Part shown: positions 34,168 through 44,789 of the stretch, piece after piece
How positions within the stretch are numbered: the stretch's first letter is position 1
How the letters are laid out: each line of letters begins with the position of its first letter
NCBI RefSeq assembly: GCF_013373865.1
Contig: NC_050469.1
Coordinates: 27,141,546-27,205,545 of the forward strand
Direction of reading: 5' to 3'
DNA: 64,000 nt
From: Monomorium pharaonis
Lineage: Eukaryota > Arthropoda > Insecta > Hymenoptera > Formicidae
Program-made: the position numbers and the translations under genes
Notes under the pieces: generated by a model
Told to the model about the DNA's origin: nothing
Database searches by the model: none
The model's input: the letters and a program-made list of their open reading frames with translations, nothing else

Positions 34168-36590
34168 TCGAGGGTATAGCTGTTAAGCTCCAAATAACTA
34201 TTAAAGTAAACTGCATTTGAAATTAGTTAAAATTCAGCTTATAATCTTGAAATTTGACTCGGTAACATCTTATTACTTTCAATCGATTGTTTTTCCACGT
34301 TATCCCGGAGTTTCCAAGAGAAATTTCCAAGAGAATGATAAAATACATTGTTCGAAATAGAATTTACGCGGAATTTAACGTGGAAACTTAATCTCTTCGG
34401 GTCTCTCCAAATTCAGCCTCCAATATTAAAAGGAAGAGTAAACGAATTTGGGATAGCGCCTCGCGTACGCTATGACATAATTATATATATATGTGGAATA
34501 TTTTCTTGAACCGACAAAAATTCACACGCAGAGCCACCTCTAAAAATATTTAAGACACGCGCTGAAAAGAAAAAAAAAAAAGAATAGACGACGGGCGAGC
34601 GAGAGTGAGGAATATATGGACGGCGCTTCTCGTTACACGAGGGTCGACCCTCCTGAAATTTGTTTACTACGCCGAGGGACACCGGTGCCCGGGGCTAAGT
34701 ATAGCCGTAAGGAGGGAGAAACCGCGAAAATGCTATTTTTATGAGCACGCGCCGCGCGGACATTGTTGTGCCCGATCGGTTGTGTCTCGACGGTGCCGCC
34801 GTTGCCCGCCGGGTCGCACAGTCGTCATCAGTGATGTCGTCGCGATCATCGTCATCGTCGCTACGACACGCCCGCAAAAATCATATCGAACACCGAGAAA
34901 CTGGGCATGCAATCGATAATATCAAGATTATTTTCGAAGAGAGCGGGACACTTTACCGAAAAGAAATTTTTCTCTTTTCGTTGAAAAACTCCCATACATT
35001 TTGCATATTCATATCGCGTACAAAAGCGATAACGATAGTTTTTAAATCGTTCAATGTAACGAATGTGCTAATAGTTTTGTCATTTAAATATAAATTACAA
35101 AGAAATCCTGTTTGTGCTTAGTTGGTAATTGTTAATCTCACCTTTAACTTATATAAATAAATTTGTACATACAGCAATTTATACATTTATGACAAACTAA
35201 AAGTATCTTGAATTGATTATATTTAAAAGAATTTTATTGTGCGACTTTCCGTAAAAATCACGAGGCAAAGTTTAATTTCAAAACTGTCGCTTATTTTTAA
35301 TATCGTCAATATTGCTAAACAAATTGGATAAGTGTCTTTAATTTCGACTAACCGAAGATCTCGAGATTCCTTGGTGGGGGAGAAGACGTTCTCAAAATTC
35401 CACCTCAAAGTTCCATAGTGAGGTCACGAGACACACTCTCCGCTATCGCTTCGAATAACAAATTCCTAGTGGCGGAGGGTCGGCATGGTAGGGACCGCGA
35501 GAAAGACCGGGTCTCGTTCTCTAAGCGGCTCCCTCCGTCTAATGCGAGATTCGTGTAACCGTGCCGTGGTTGATAACGATTGGACTTTTCGCACGGTGTG
35601 CGTCTCGGCGAACATGCTCGCGCGTTGCGCCACGCGGCCGATTGATCGTCTCAACGAACGAGAGATCACGCACGCACGCGCTCTCTCTCTTTCTCTCTCT
35701 CTCCGCTTGCTCGCTCGCGTGAATATGTACGCGTGTATCTGCCGTACGTAAAACGCGAAATACCTGCTAATTATAGTCCCGTAGCTGAAGGAAGGAAACC
35801 GCGGAGGCACTATTTTTACGACTCTCCCGCCAAAATATCGTCGCGCGTCTGCCACGCGCTTCTACTCGACGACGGGAGGACAGGCGTTCACCTTTGTGTT
35901 ACGTGACGCGTTTTATCCCATCGCGACCGGCAGATAACTCGACTCGGAATTTGATTTTCGATCCGCCGAATTGGACAAGCGAATCAATTGCTTTACCTTC
36001 GATTTGTAAATCGAACGGACCGTCCGGCGATTCGTGCGATTGATTTGGGGAAAATATTTTTTTCCGGGTCGCACTGGGGGGAAAAAAAATTTTTCGGTTC
36101 TTTTTTTTAAAGTCATTTTCGCGAAATTGTAAATTCGACAACGTAGAGGAAGAATACACTTTACGTATTCATGAAAAATAAAATTGGATTTCAAACGCGA
36201 TATATCGCTACTTATATTTATAGACGTATTCGCCATGACGTACAGATATGTTGGTTAATGTTATATGGAATTCTAGTCATATTTAAATCTACCTTCAATT
36301 AATTACGATTATTCGCGAAGCTTTTTCGATAATTTGTAACTCAATAGTATTTTATTACAATAAATTAAGTATTTAATTACAATAAATTTGACTTTTATCC
36401 CAGATATACGAGAGCCACGGTTTACTCGAAAAAATTTTTCAAAGGCATTAAGAGACAATCATTAATCATTATAACATAATAATTTCATCACGATAAGATC
36501 GAAGATCGTCCTAAAGATGACGAAAAATCCCTCCTAAGAGCTGACGAATTCGAATTAGCTGTAGCTCGCGTGCCCCAGCGCATTATCGTC
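33030..36590. other. Mostly AT-rich, no gene supported
   Basis: A (GA)n tract at 34107 and a CpG islet at 34600-34900 and 35400-35900. A strong minus-strand donor TCTCTG|GTGAGTC lies near 33596 with an acceptor only 12 nt before it, so no exon is called. A good donor AGCAG|GTATTT lies near 35765 on the minus strand without a defined partner. Confidence 0.5.
34107..34163. repeat. (GA)n microsatellite
   Basis: Pure GA run of about 57 bp. Confidence 0.95.
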
Positions 36591-37406
36591 GGCATTAACG
36601 ACGACCCTCATTAAAACGCTCATCCGCACGGGTTACGTGAAGGCCTCTCGCGATTTCTGCGAGATTAATACGCGAGGCGATCGAGACGAAGAGGGAGAGG
36701 GGGAGGAGAGAGGAAGGGACGCGCCCAGCTGGCGCGTGAGTGCACGCGTGCGAACTCGCTACGAGGAGGTGGTCGCATAACTCTCGCAAAATGCGAGTTC
36801 AGGACGCGCGTTTCAGGGGTACGCACGCTCGCACGCTCAAGCGGGTATATGGCAAGAGCGAGCGCGCCCGCGAGCGGGAATTCGCTGTTTTCGCGGCAAA
36901 AATGCGTGCGCGGCACGCGCGCTGACGTTCTATTTTCGAATGAAACACACGATCAGGGGACACGAACGAGAAACTAATGTAGAAAGGGAAGGGAGAGGGA
37001 AGAAAAAGCCGTTGGGGGGAGGAAGAGGAAGGGAGAAAGAGAGAGAAAGAGAGAGCGCGAGAACCCTCTCTTTGCGGAATGAAGGGAGAAAGAGAGAGAG
37101 AAAGACTTTATTTGTGTTCCGACGAACGATACGGGAGAGAGAGCGAAGGAGGGAGAGAGGGCGAGAGAGAAAGAGAGATAGAAGAGCTGCCACGAAGAGA
37201 GAGAATGGAAAGAGGAAGAAGGAGAATAGGAAAAGAGGGAGAGCAAAAGCGAAAGGAAAAGTTGCACGTTCGCGCAACAGAGACGCAACATAAAAACAAG
37301 CGAGATCAACACGCGCGAATGAAGTGCGAGAGCGAAAGCTTCGCGACGCTGCAAGAAGAAATGATGGGCGCACGACAGCTATATATATTTTTTATGTGAT
37401 GTGTGG

Positions 37407-37453
37407 ATACACACACATATATACACACACACACACACACACACGCACACACA
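37407..37453. repeat. (CA)n-rich microsatellite
   Basis: ACACAC with TATA and G interruptions, within otherwise purine-rich DNA. Confidence 0.9.
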
Positions 37454-37742
37454 AAGAATATAAAATCTATTGTAGAATATGTACACACATAAAATTTACA
37501 AACTCACAGAGAGAAACTCAAAGAGAGAAAGGTAGACGCGGAGAAAAGCGTGAGAGGAAGAGGGATGCAGCGTCAGAGCTAGAAGATGAAATGGCGAATA
37601 CGAACATAACGTGGACACCGGCCGGAGGGGCCACGATTTGTTTCATGCTAGAGGCGGCCATGCTGCGTCTCCACGTTGCGTTCTGAGAACGAGCATCTTT
37701 TGCATACGCGCAGAAAAGCAGGTTCTAGAGTCGGCGACGGGA

Positions 37743-37744
<2 letters not shown>

Positions 37745-37795
<51 letters not shown>

Positions 37796-37803
37796 GGAGA
37801 GAG
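37745..37803. repeat. (GA)n microsatellite
   Basis: GA run with few interruptions, inside the long purine-rich block. Confidence 0.95.
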
Positions 37804-38814
37804 CCGACATCTCGTAAACCGATTCACTCGACGCCACGTTGCGAAGCGTCCGGATCGCGAGATGCAGACGCTACGATATGCAACGGAGTAGGATCAACGA
37901 ACGAAAGAGGACAGACGGGAGGGAGAAAGGGAGAGAGAGGGAGGGAGGGAGGGAGAGGGAGGGAGGAAGAGAGAAAGAGAGAGAGAGAGAGGGGGAGCAT
38001 GCGCGACAAAGACACAGATAAAAGCAGACAGAGAGCGAGCGAGAGAGAGGGAGAAAGAGTGTGAGAGAAGGAGAGCAAGAGACGAGCGTGAATGCAGACA
38101 GACGGTCAGATAAATAAATAGGTAGATGCAGATAGACGCAGGCAGAGGGAGAAAGAAGGTAGACACACACGCACCATACAGATTGCCGCGCATCCAGGTC
38201 GGGGGAGAAGGGAGCCTCCTCTCTGCGACGAGCGCGACGAAGAATGACGACGTGTGCACGCTCGCCGATGCAGCGAGCGGACGGCACGCCGGGCGCTCGC
38301 TCACACTACGTATGTATAGGCCTGCTGCGCGTACACACGCGGCCGCCGGACACACGCGAAGCGATGTGTTCTCGCTGCACGCGTCCCGCGTTTTCCACCC
38401 GCGGTGACTTCGACTTTTCCTTCGTTGTCGTCGTCGCGGCTGCCGCGGCCGCGCCACGCCGATACTAGCGGTATTGAGACACGGAGAGAGAGAAAAAGAT
38501 AGACAGAGAGAGAGATAGAGGAAGAATGAAAATGCTTGAGAGAAGAGAACAGAATATAGAAAAGAAAGAGAGAAAAAGAGAGAGAGAGGTGACGAGCGTG
38601 GCGAAGCTTGAACGAGCGCAGAGAGAGCTCGAACCCGGAGCGAACCGAAGATCCGCGGAGCAAGCGGTGCTGCCTATCGGATGGCACTGCGTTCAGCGCC
38701 GCGGTGCGCGACCCTCGTCGGCCCTCATCGTCTTTCCTCGTCGCGTCTCGTCTCGTCTCGGCGGCGCTCGTTGCTTTCCGCCCCTTTCCGTTCCGGCGTC
38801 GTACGTTCCACGCC

Positions 38815-38890
38815 GCATCGTATCCCTCTCCTTCTCTCTCTCTCTCTCCCTCTCTCTCTCTCTCTTTCTCTCCCCCTCTCTCTCTTTCGT
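38815..38890. repeat. (CT)n-rich polypyrimidine tract
   Basis: CTCTCTCTCTCT with CCC and TTT interruptions. It reverses the strand bias of the block just before it. Confidence 0.85.
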
Positions 38891-39375
38891 CATTGGAGTA
38901 TGCTGAAAGTTCGCGCACCTCAGCACCTTTCGCGGGGGTGGCGAAATTCTTACGTGAAATACGATGACGCTTGTATTCGCGCCTATTCGATCATCGTCGA
39001 CTGACAGATAAATAGAAGAGTAAAGAATGACGATATACTGTAACGAGTATTATACGTATTTCGTATTATGTAATATATTGTTAAAAAGGCACATTGTAAA
39101 GATCTAAATTTATAAATCTACGCTTGAGTTTCTTAAACTTATTTTTTATGTAGAGCGCAACTCATAAAAAAAAACGACAAATATCTGCGACCCTTCTATT
39201 TTTAGGGAATATGATAAACGAGTGAGGGAGAATAAATTGATTATTTATATCACTTTATTCTTCTCATGCATTTTATTTAATCTTTTTATAAATATAAGCT
39301 TATAAATTTAGTTTTTTAAACATGAGTACAAAGGTATAAAGAATGCATTTATTTACTATTTCTATTGATAACAGT

Positions 39376-39377
<2 letters not shown>

Positions 39378-39411
<34 letters not shown>
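39378..39411. repeat. (GA)n microsatellite
   Basis: Pure GA run just before the fold-back element at 39458. Confidence 0.95.
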
Positions 39412-39414
<3 letters not shown>

Positions 39415-39457
39415 TCAACATTGATGCGAGTCATTTTCATGTATAAGGAGTTTAAGT

Positions 39458-39631
39458 AAAGCCTTCGGCATACGAAACGATTTTTCATGCTAGATCGCAT
39501 ACGAGGCGTCTTACTATGTATCCTCATTGGCTTACGATTGGTGACATAATCATCCGAGCCAATCAGGACACGTATTAAGATGCCTCGTATGCGATCTAGT
39601 ATGAAAAATCGTATCGTGTGCTGAAGGCTTT
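39458..39631. mobile_element. Fold-back element with 75-bp arms
   Basis: The left arm starts AAAGCCTTCGGCATACGAAA and ends TCCTCATTGGCT. The right arm starts GAGCCAATCAGGACACG and ends GTGTGCTGAAGGCTTT. About 68 of 76 positions pair, around a loop of 24 nt. The arms contain GATTTTTCATGCTAGATCGC and its complement. A typical MITE structure, with no coding capacity. Confidence 0.65.
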
Positions 39632-40193
39632 AAAGTCGTAGTTTATTTCAAAATTTGTTTTCGATTCCTACTATAACTGAAAAATTTTTCGTGACTTACC
39701 GGTGGGTAGCGATCAATACTTGGGAATTTGCTAAACCATTATTACGAAATATTTTATATTAAAATATAAATTAAATATTAAAATAATCAATTTGAGTAGA
39801 ATAATACGTTTTCTTTATTAATTCCTAGCAAATAAAATAATTAATATATGTATAAACGAATTGATATACGTATGGGTGTAAAATAAAAAAAGAAAGAGTC
39901 AAGAAACATTAAAAGACCAAAGAAAGGTTTTTTATTCGTATCGATCTCGTCATCTTTTTCCCGATTGATGTATTTATCCGTACGTAGCTAGAACTCCAAA
40001 ACGTCACTTTTGTAATAATGATTCATATCGCATTTGAAGCGGAATATCTCGGGTAGCATTGATCGAATTAAATCTGTCGATTGTCCGCTCCGTAAAGAAG
40101 AAAGAACAGACATATCTGTCCGTATGTGCTGACATACGCTCGTATGCTGACGTGCTTTGGGTCAGTGAAAATAATTAATGGGAGTGGAGCGAG

Positions 40194-40224
40194 GAGGGGG
40201 AGGGAGGGGGAGTGGAAGTCGGGG
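40194..40224 (+). other. G-quadruplex-forming G tracts
   Basis: GGAGGGGGAGGGAGGGGG, with a fourth tract (GGGG) 10 nt on. Confidence 0.55.
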
Positions 40225-42029
40225 TTAATCGTGGAATAGATACCGCGCGGCGATACGCGCTCACGTGTTTTCGTATCTACGCGACGGCGATCCCTCTAAA
40301 CGTACGTCTTTCCACAACCCTCCTCCCTTTGTTCCTCGCGAAATTACGGTATCGGTGTCACGACATCCCCCCTCCCGCCCCATTCCTTATTTAGCGACCA
40401 AGACGTCAGAGTCGAGCTTAAGCGCGCGATATCGGCCTCAATAATTAGCTACTTAATGAATTCGTGACGCCCGACGTAGGAATCCAGAGGTACTCTTCCA
40501 GAGGGAGAGTACGCTCCGACGGCGACACCGCACACATTTTATTTCCGATCGAAGCCTTTCCGTTATTTATCGTGTGCAACCTAATATACGTTGACCAAGT
40601 CCGACACAGCCATTGCACCGCGTAAGCGAAATGTCAAACGTTATTAGGGAAAAATGAGACTGCGCGCGGTCGATTTTTTTTTTTACGCTACGAGTATTAA
40701 TACGTGAGAAATTAGAATATTAAGAATATCATTAACTATACCATAGACTTATATATCGTCTTATAAAATGGTCTTACGAAATCTTTTAATTTCTAATCTA
40801 TTTTCTTGCATTCTTGCATATCATAACTCAGACGTCCTCGTAAAATCGATGATTTTACCGCTTTGAATTCTTACCGCTTTATCTATTAAATTTTCTTCAT
40901 ATTTCATATATTTTGCATATCTTTTACAGAATTGGAAATGTTACTTTATTAAAGTAACATTACTTAAAGATTAATAATTCGTTATTTTTTTTTTTTATAA
41001 TACTTTTCTGTAATATTAAAAAGTAAAATATTAATAAGATTATTAAGATTACATTATTCAATAATCAATATCAAAATTTATAAGTTTAAACTAGTTTCTT
41101 TTCAAATTATAGGTTTTCTTGAATTTTACTTTAACTTATCTATAATATTTCCGATTATTTATATTAATATCTTCATTTTTTATTAGACTTATCTTTAGAG
41201 AAATTATTTAATTGTAATTCTCTCACAAACGTAAATTTTATTAAAACCATTTCAATTTTTTTATTAAACATTAATATTGTTATTAAGAATGGGTTGGTTA
41301 ACTTATTCGGGTTGGTTAACTTATCCCTATATAGTTTTTCTTAACTAGCTTCAGTCTTTTCTATATTCTATGGACTTTCAAACTATCAAAATGCATCTTA
41401 AAATATAAAAACAAAATACTTTTTAATATTTAATATCATATCATATAAAATATAAAAATATATAAATTAAACTTATAATTTCATTTAACTGCAACGTAAA
41501 CTTTAATCTGACGTAGATTACTTTTGCATACTAGAGAAATGCGCGAAGCTATTAAAGATAGATAAAAATACTAATTTAACTTACAAGTAACGATTACAAG
41601 TAACGCGTTACTTTTCAACCCTGATCCCTTGTATCTTCTTTTGCACATTCGGATTCTGCATGGCGCGTAGCGCATGTGTCCGGAAAGTGAGAGAGTGCTA
41701 ACTGCCAAATCGTCGCTCGTTATAATAATAAGCATAGTTTAGTCTTCGCTCGTCGCCGTGCCGAAAACTCGAGGTAGAGACGAGGAGACGGCGAAATATG
41801 ACCGCCGCGCCGTACGAGTGGCCACTCGGCGATGCATTAAGCTTTCGCATTGTGCGAAGGTATACTCGCGGGTACGTGTACGGTGTTGTTTACCCCCGCC
41901 TCCGATGGCCGCCCGTCCTCGTCGGTCGTTTGCACCTTTCCTCGTCTCGCCGATTTTCTTCCCTTCGGTCCCCGTGTATACGCCGTGTCGGCGCCAGCGG
42001 CGGCGACGGCGAGGGTGAGAGGGGACATA

Positions 42030-42066
42030 CGCGGGGGGGGGAGGGAGGGACGGGGGGGAAGGAGGG
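42030..42066 (+). other. G-quadruplex-forming G tracts
   Basis: A G9 run, then GAGGGAGGGACGGGGGGG and AAGGAGGG; at least four tracts with short loops. Confidence 0.65.
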
Positions 42067-42224
42067 CAGACGGACACGGAGCAGAGAAGCGGCGAGGTGG
42101 TTTAAAAGAACCTCAAAGACCATAAAGACCAAGTGATAATCGGTCAAAGACCCTTCTCTGGCCGGGGCCAGACGGCGATGCACTCGTCCAAAGTGCGCTG
42201 GGGCAGACAACGGACGGACGAACG

Positions 42225-42240
42225 GACGGACGGACGGTCG

Positions 42241-42276
<36 letters not shown>

Positions 42277-42302
42277 GTCGGACAGACGGACAAACGGACG
42301 GA
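42225..42302. repeat. (GACA)n and (GACG)n repeat
   Basis: ACGGACGGACGG passes into GACAGACAGACAGACA and back to ACGGACGG. It creates a spurious Ser-Val-Cys-Leu repeat on the minus strand. Confidence 0.95.
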
Positions 42303-42523
42303 CGAGCGGACACGCGCACACCGGCGACGGCGAATGTAACCAGAAGACCAAAGGAACCGGAACATTCTCGTATCCTGGTGCACAATCGCAATTCCACTCG
42401 CCGCCAGGTTTCCGGCAACCAAGTTTCTCCCCCGGCCGCTCCGATCTATCGATCGCGCGAGAAAGAGACGCGAAGCGCATTCGCGCTCGCGCGCTCGCGC
42501 GCGCGCGGTTATAGGACTCGCGG

Positions 42524-42877
42524 ATGAGCGAGGCGATCTGTCTCTGTCAAGGCGAGTTTATTTTTGTCGGCGGCCCCATGATGTCCCGTAATGGCAAAAG
42601 CGATCTATACGGGGTTGCCACGGCGAGATACTCGCGGCTCGCATCGCTCTTCGGCTGCGGAATTTATTTATGCACCTCGCATCCCGAACGCGTTAGTTTA
42701 GTCGCCGAGATGAGAGACAGTCAATCCTTTCGCGCGCGCACGGTTTCTTCCTTTTTTCCCCCTTTCCTCCCCTCCTCCCGCCCCTCCCTCTCGCTCGAAC
42801 GCTCGTGTCTGCCGTGCCGAGGTGACGATTTGATTTTCGCGGATTTGCATAACGCCGCCGTGAGCATAAGCGCGTAA
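42524..42877 (+). CDS. Candidate 117-codon ORF, unrecognised
   Basis: ATG-to-stop frame beginning MSEAICLCQGEFIFVGGPMM and continuing through SRNGKSDLYGVATARYSRLA. The first 75 residues have balanced composition with four cysteines and aromatic residues, unlike the Arg/Pro/Ser-rich frames typical of the surrounding CpG-rich DNA. The last third becomes Ser/Pro-rich over a pyrimidine tract. The start context is poor (C at -3). There are no recognisable motifs. It may be chance, or the front part may be an exon with a splice donor before the pyrimidine tract. Confidence 0.18.
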   Translation: MSEAICLCQGEFIFVGGPMMSRNGKSDLYGVATARYSRLASLFGCGIYLCTSHPERVSLVAEMRDSQSFRARTVSSFFPPFLPSSRPSLSLERSCLPCRGDDLIFADLHNAAVSISA

Positions 42878-43372
42878 CGTCGCGCATTCTGCCAGGATTC
42901 GCGCCAGGCTTTTTAGCCAACGACACTTACGCGTTTATCTTTTATGCTCTTATGGAAATTCATGCGCGCATGGGTTCACAGTGCAGATAACAAGAGACAA
43001 TCGAGCGAGAGTCATTATTATCGTTTGGAATGTCCTGAGCGAGACGGGTGTGACCCATTATTTTAATCTCAAGGTGTCAGGAGCAAACACTACGTTCTTT
43101 GGAGAAATACCATTAGGGAGGTCGATTTATCTTCTTTTCTTTTTCTCTCTCTCTCTCTTTCTTCCTCTTTTTTCCTTAATTATTTTTTAATTAGTGTCTT
43201 TTAGCTAATATAATCCGTTTCTTTTTAAATTAAATGTAAACAGTATTTCAGATATCACTCTTGCTATAATAGACAGCAATAAAAATTTAATTGATTATAC
43301 GCTTCGTAGTGCCAATGTACTGATACGCCGCGCATAGATGCAGGTCGTATCCCTTAATTGCACGTAATTATA

Positions 43373-43401
43373 TGCTCTCTCTCTCTCTCTCTCTCTCTCT
43401 C
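43373..43401. repeat. (CT)n microsatellite
   Basis: Short pure CT run. Confidence 0.9.
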
Positions 43402-44484
43402 ACGATTCTTTTAATAATAATTAACATCCTTAAGCTGAAACATTCAACAAAAAGAAATGTAACTAAAGACTTATTATTTTCAAGCCTATTCAATATACTT
43501 TCATTGTTCTCCACAATGTACGTTAAAAATACTTCTGCTAATCAATATTGTAGTCAATGTATACCAAGAACACATACTGTGTCTCTTGTATCAAGTATCC
43601 GTAATTATAAAATACCGTCAAGCTTCGCAAACTATTGCCCGGTGTTTTCATGCGCACATATTTAAGCGTTAACGTTATTATCTCATCAAACGCGGACAAG
43701 CCGGCGCGGCGAGAACGGAGGAAAGCGCACGTAAGGGGAAACGTGGGGAGGCCTCTCTGCAAGCAAACTGAATTTTTACGAGCGACGTACATGCGTGGCT
43801 ACACCTGCCGGTTTCAAGACACCGATCGTAAACGTCACGCACAGCGAGCGGCGTCATATCGCCGCGTTCGTCATGCGTGGCGTACGTGGACGAGGCTTGT
43901 GTGCTAAACTGACAATGCGATAAAAACGACGGCGAGGGGAACGCGGGGTGAGGGGAGATAAGCGCGAGTCGTCAGCGGCACGGAGAGAAAGAAAAGGAAA
44001 ACGTAGGCGCACACGCGGATCACGCTCGTCGTGACAAAGCAGATGCTTTGATTCTCGCGAGCCCGCGGCGTATCGTGACGCGTATATACTTACGCATCGG
44101 CCGCGAGTCCGCGGTTAACAAGACGGTCGATTGCGAGGAAAAAAGAAACGAAATCGGTTAAGAGCTCGACGAACCCTCCTTCCTCGTCCGCGTTCAAGAT
44201 CCGACTTGCAACGAGCTACGACTCATTTGAGTTCGTCATTCATCTGTCAATTCGACAATGTTGAACGCAATGTTGGCATGTGTAATTATCCGTAATTAAA
44301 TTATGTATACATTATGATGCATTATATATAAATTACGTGTAAATACTACATTACGTTGAATATTATTGTATCTCGTCGTTAGTAACATGTGTCTCATGGT
44401 AGAGAAATTAATTTAAAAATTTCCACATTGAATGAAATATGTATATGAAAATGATCTTAATCTCTCTCTCTCTTTCTTTCTCTG

Positions 44485-44782
44485 CACGAAGAGAATTTTC
44501 TCTTAAAAATTACCCTGAAAATCATAGTAATTGTGAGACAACGTGAACCTCGAAGAATTTTACTATACTTCTAAGAAAATTTACTAAAACTTTGTCAAAT
44601 GTTATTAAAATTTTTAGAAAACTTTTCTATACTTCTAAGAAAATTTACTAAAACTTTGCCAAATGTTATTAAAATTTTAGTAAAATTTTGTTAAAAGTAT
44701 AGTAAAATTCCTCAAGGTTTACGTTGTCTTACAATTACCACGATTTTAAGGGTAATTTTTAAGAGAAAATTATCTCCGTGTG
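44485..44782. mobile_element. Fold-back element with long arms and an internal tandem duplication
   Basis: The outer arms pair over about 115 bp: GAGAATTTTCTCTTAAAAAT and TTTTTAAGAGAAAATTATCT, then GACAACGTGAACCTCGA and TCAAGGTTTACGTTGTC. Inside, a unit beginning CTATACTTCTAAGAAAATTT occurs at 44563 and again at 44627 (64-bp period), almost identical. The duplication postdates the fold-back structure. Confidence 0.65.
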
Positions 44783-44789
44783 TCTTTCA

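Larger units (their letters stand above)
36940..38110. other. Long polypurine block
   Basis: Over about 1.2 kb the + strand is overwhelmingly A and G (GAGAGA, GGGAGG, AAAGAG units), broken by a CA repeat and a short mixed stretch at 37600-37740. The long Arg/Glu frames on + and Ser/Leu/Phe frames on - are compositional artefacts. There are G4-type GGGA runs at 37938-37966. Such tracts can form triplex (H-DNA). Confidence 0.75.
38900..41640. other. AT-rich desert with one fold-back element
   Basis: A strong minus-strand donor CCACCG|GTAAGTC lies near 39697 but the preceding DNA is AT-rich with stops. A short palindrome, ATGTTACTTTATTAAAGTAA, lies near 40938. No gene seen. Confidence 0.5.
41640..44270. 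other. CpG-rich block, no supported gene
   Basis: Many overlapping frames in 41750-42500, all compositional. The minus 196-codon frame owes its Ser-Val-Cys-Leu part to the GACA repeat. The 42524 ORF is listed separately. From 42900 the sequence is mixed with no gene seen. Confidence 0.45.

Noticed and set aside
36930..38460. Many Arg-Glu and Ser-Leu open frames
   Set aside because: All follow from the polypurine block; both strands are open in several frames at once.
41890..42480. 196-codon minus frame with Cys repeats resembling a Cys-rich protein
   Set aside because: The regular Ser-Val-Cys-Leu pattern is the GACA microsatellite read in frame.
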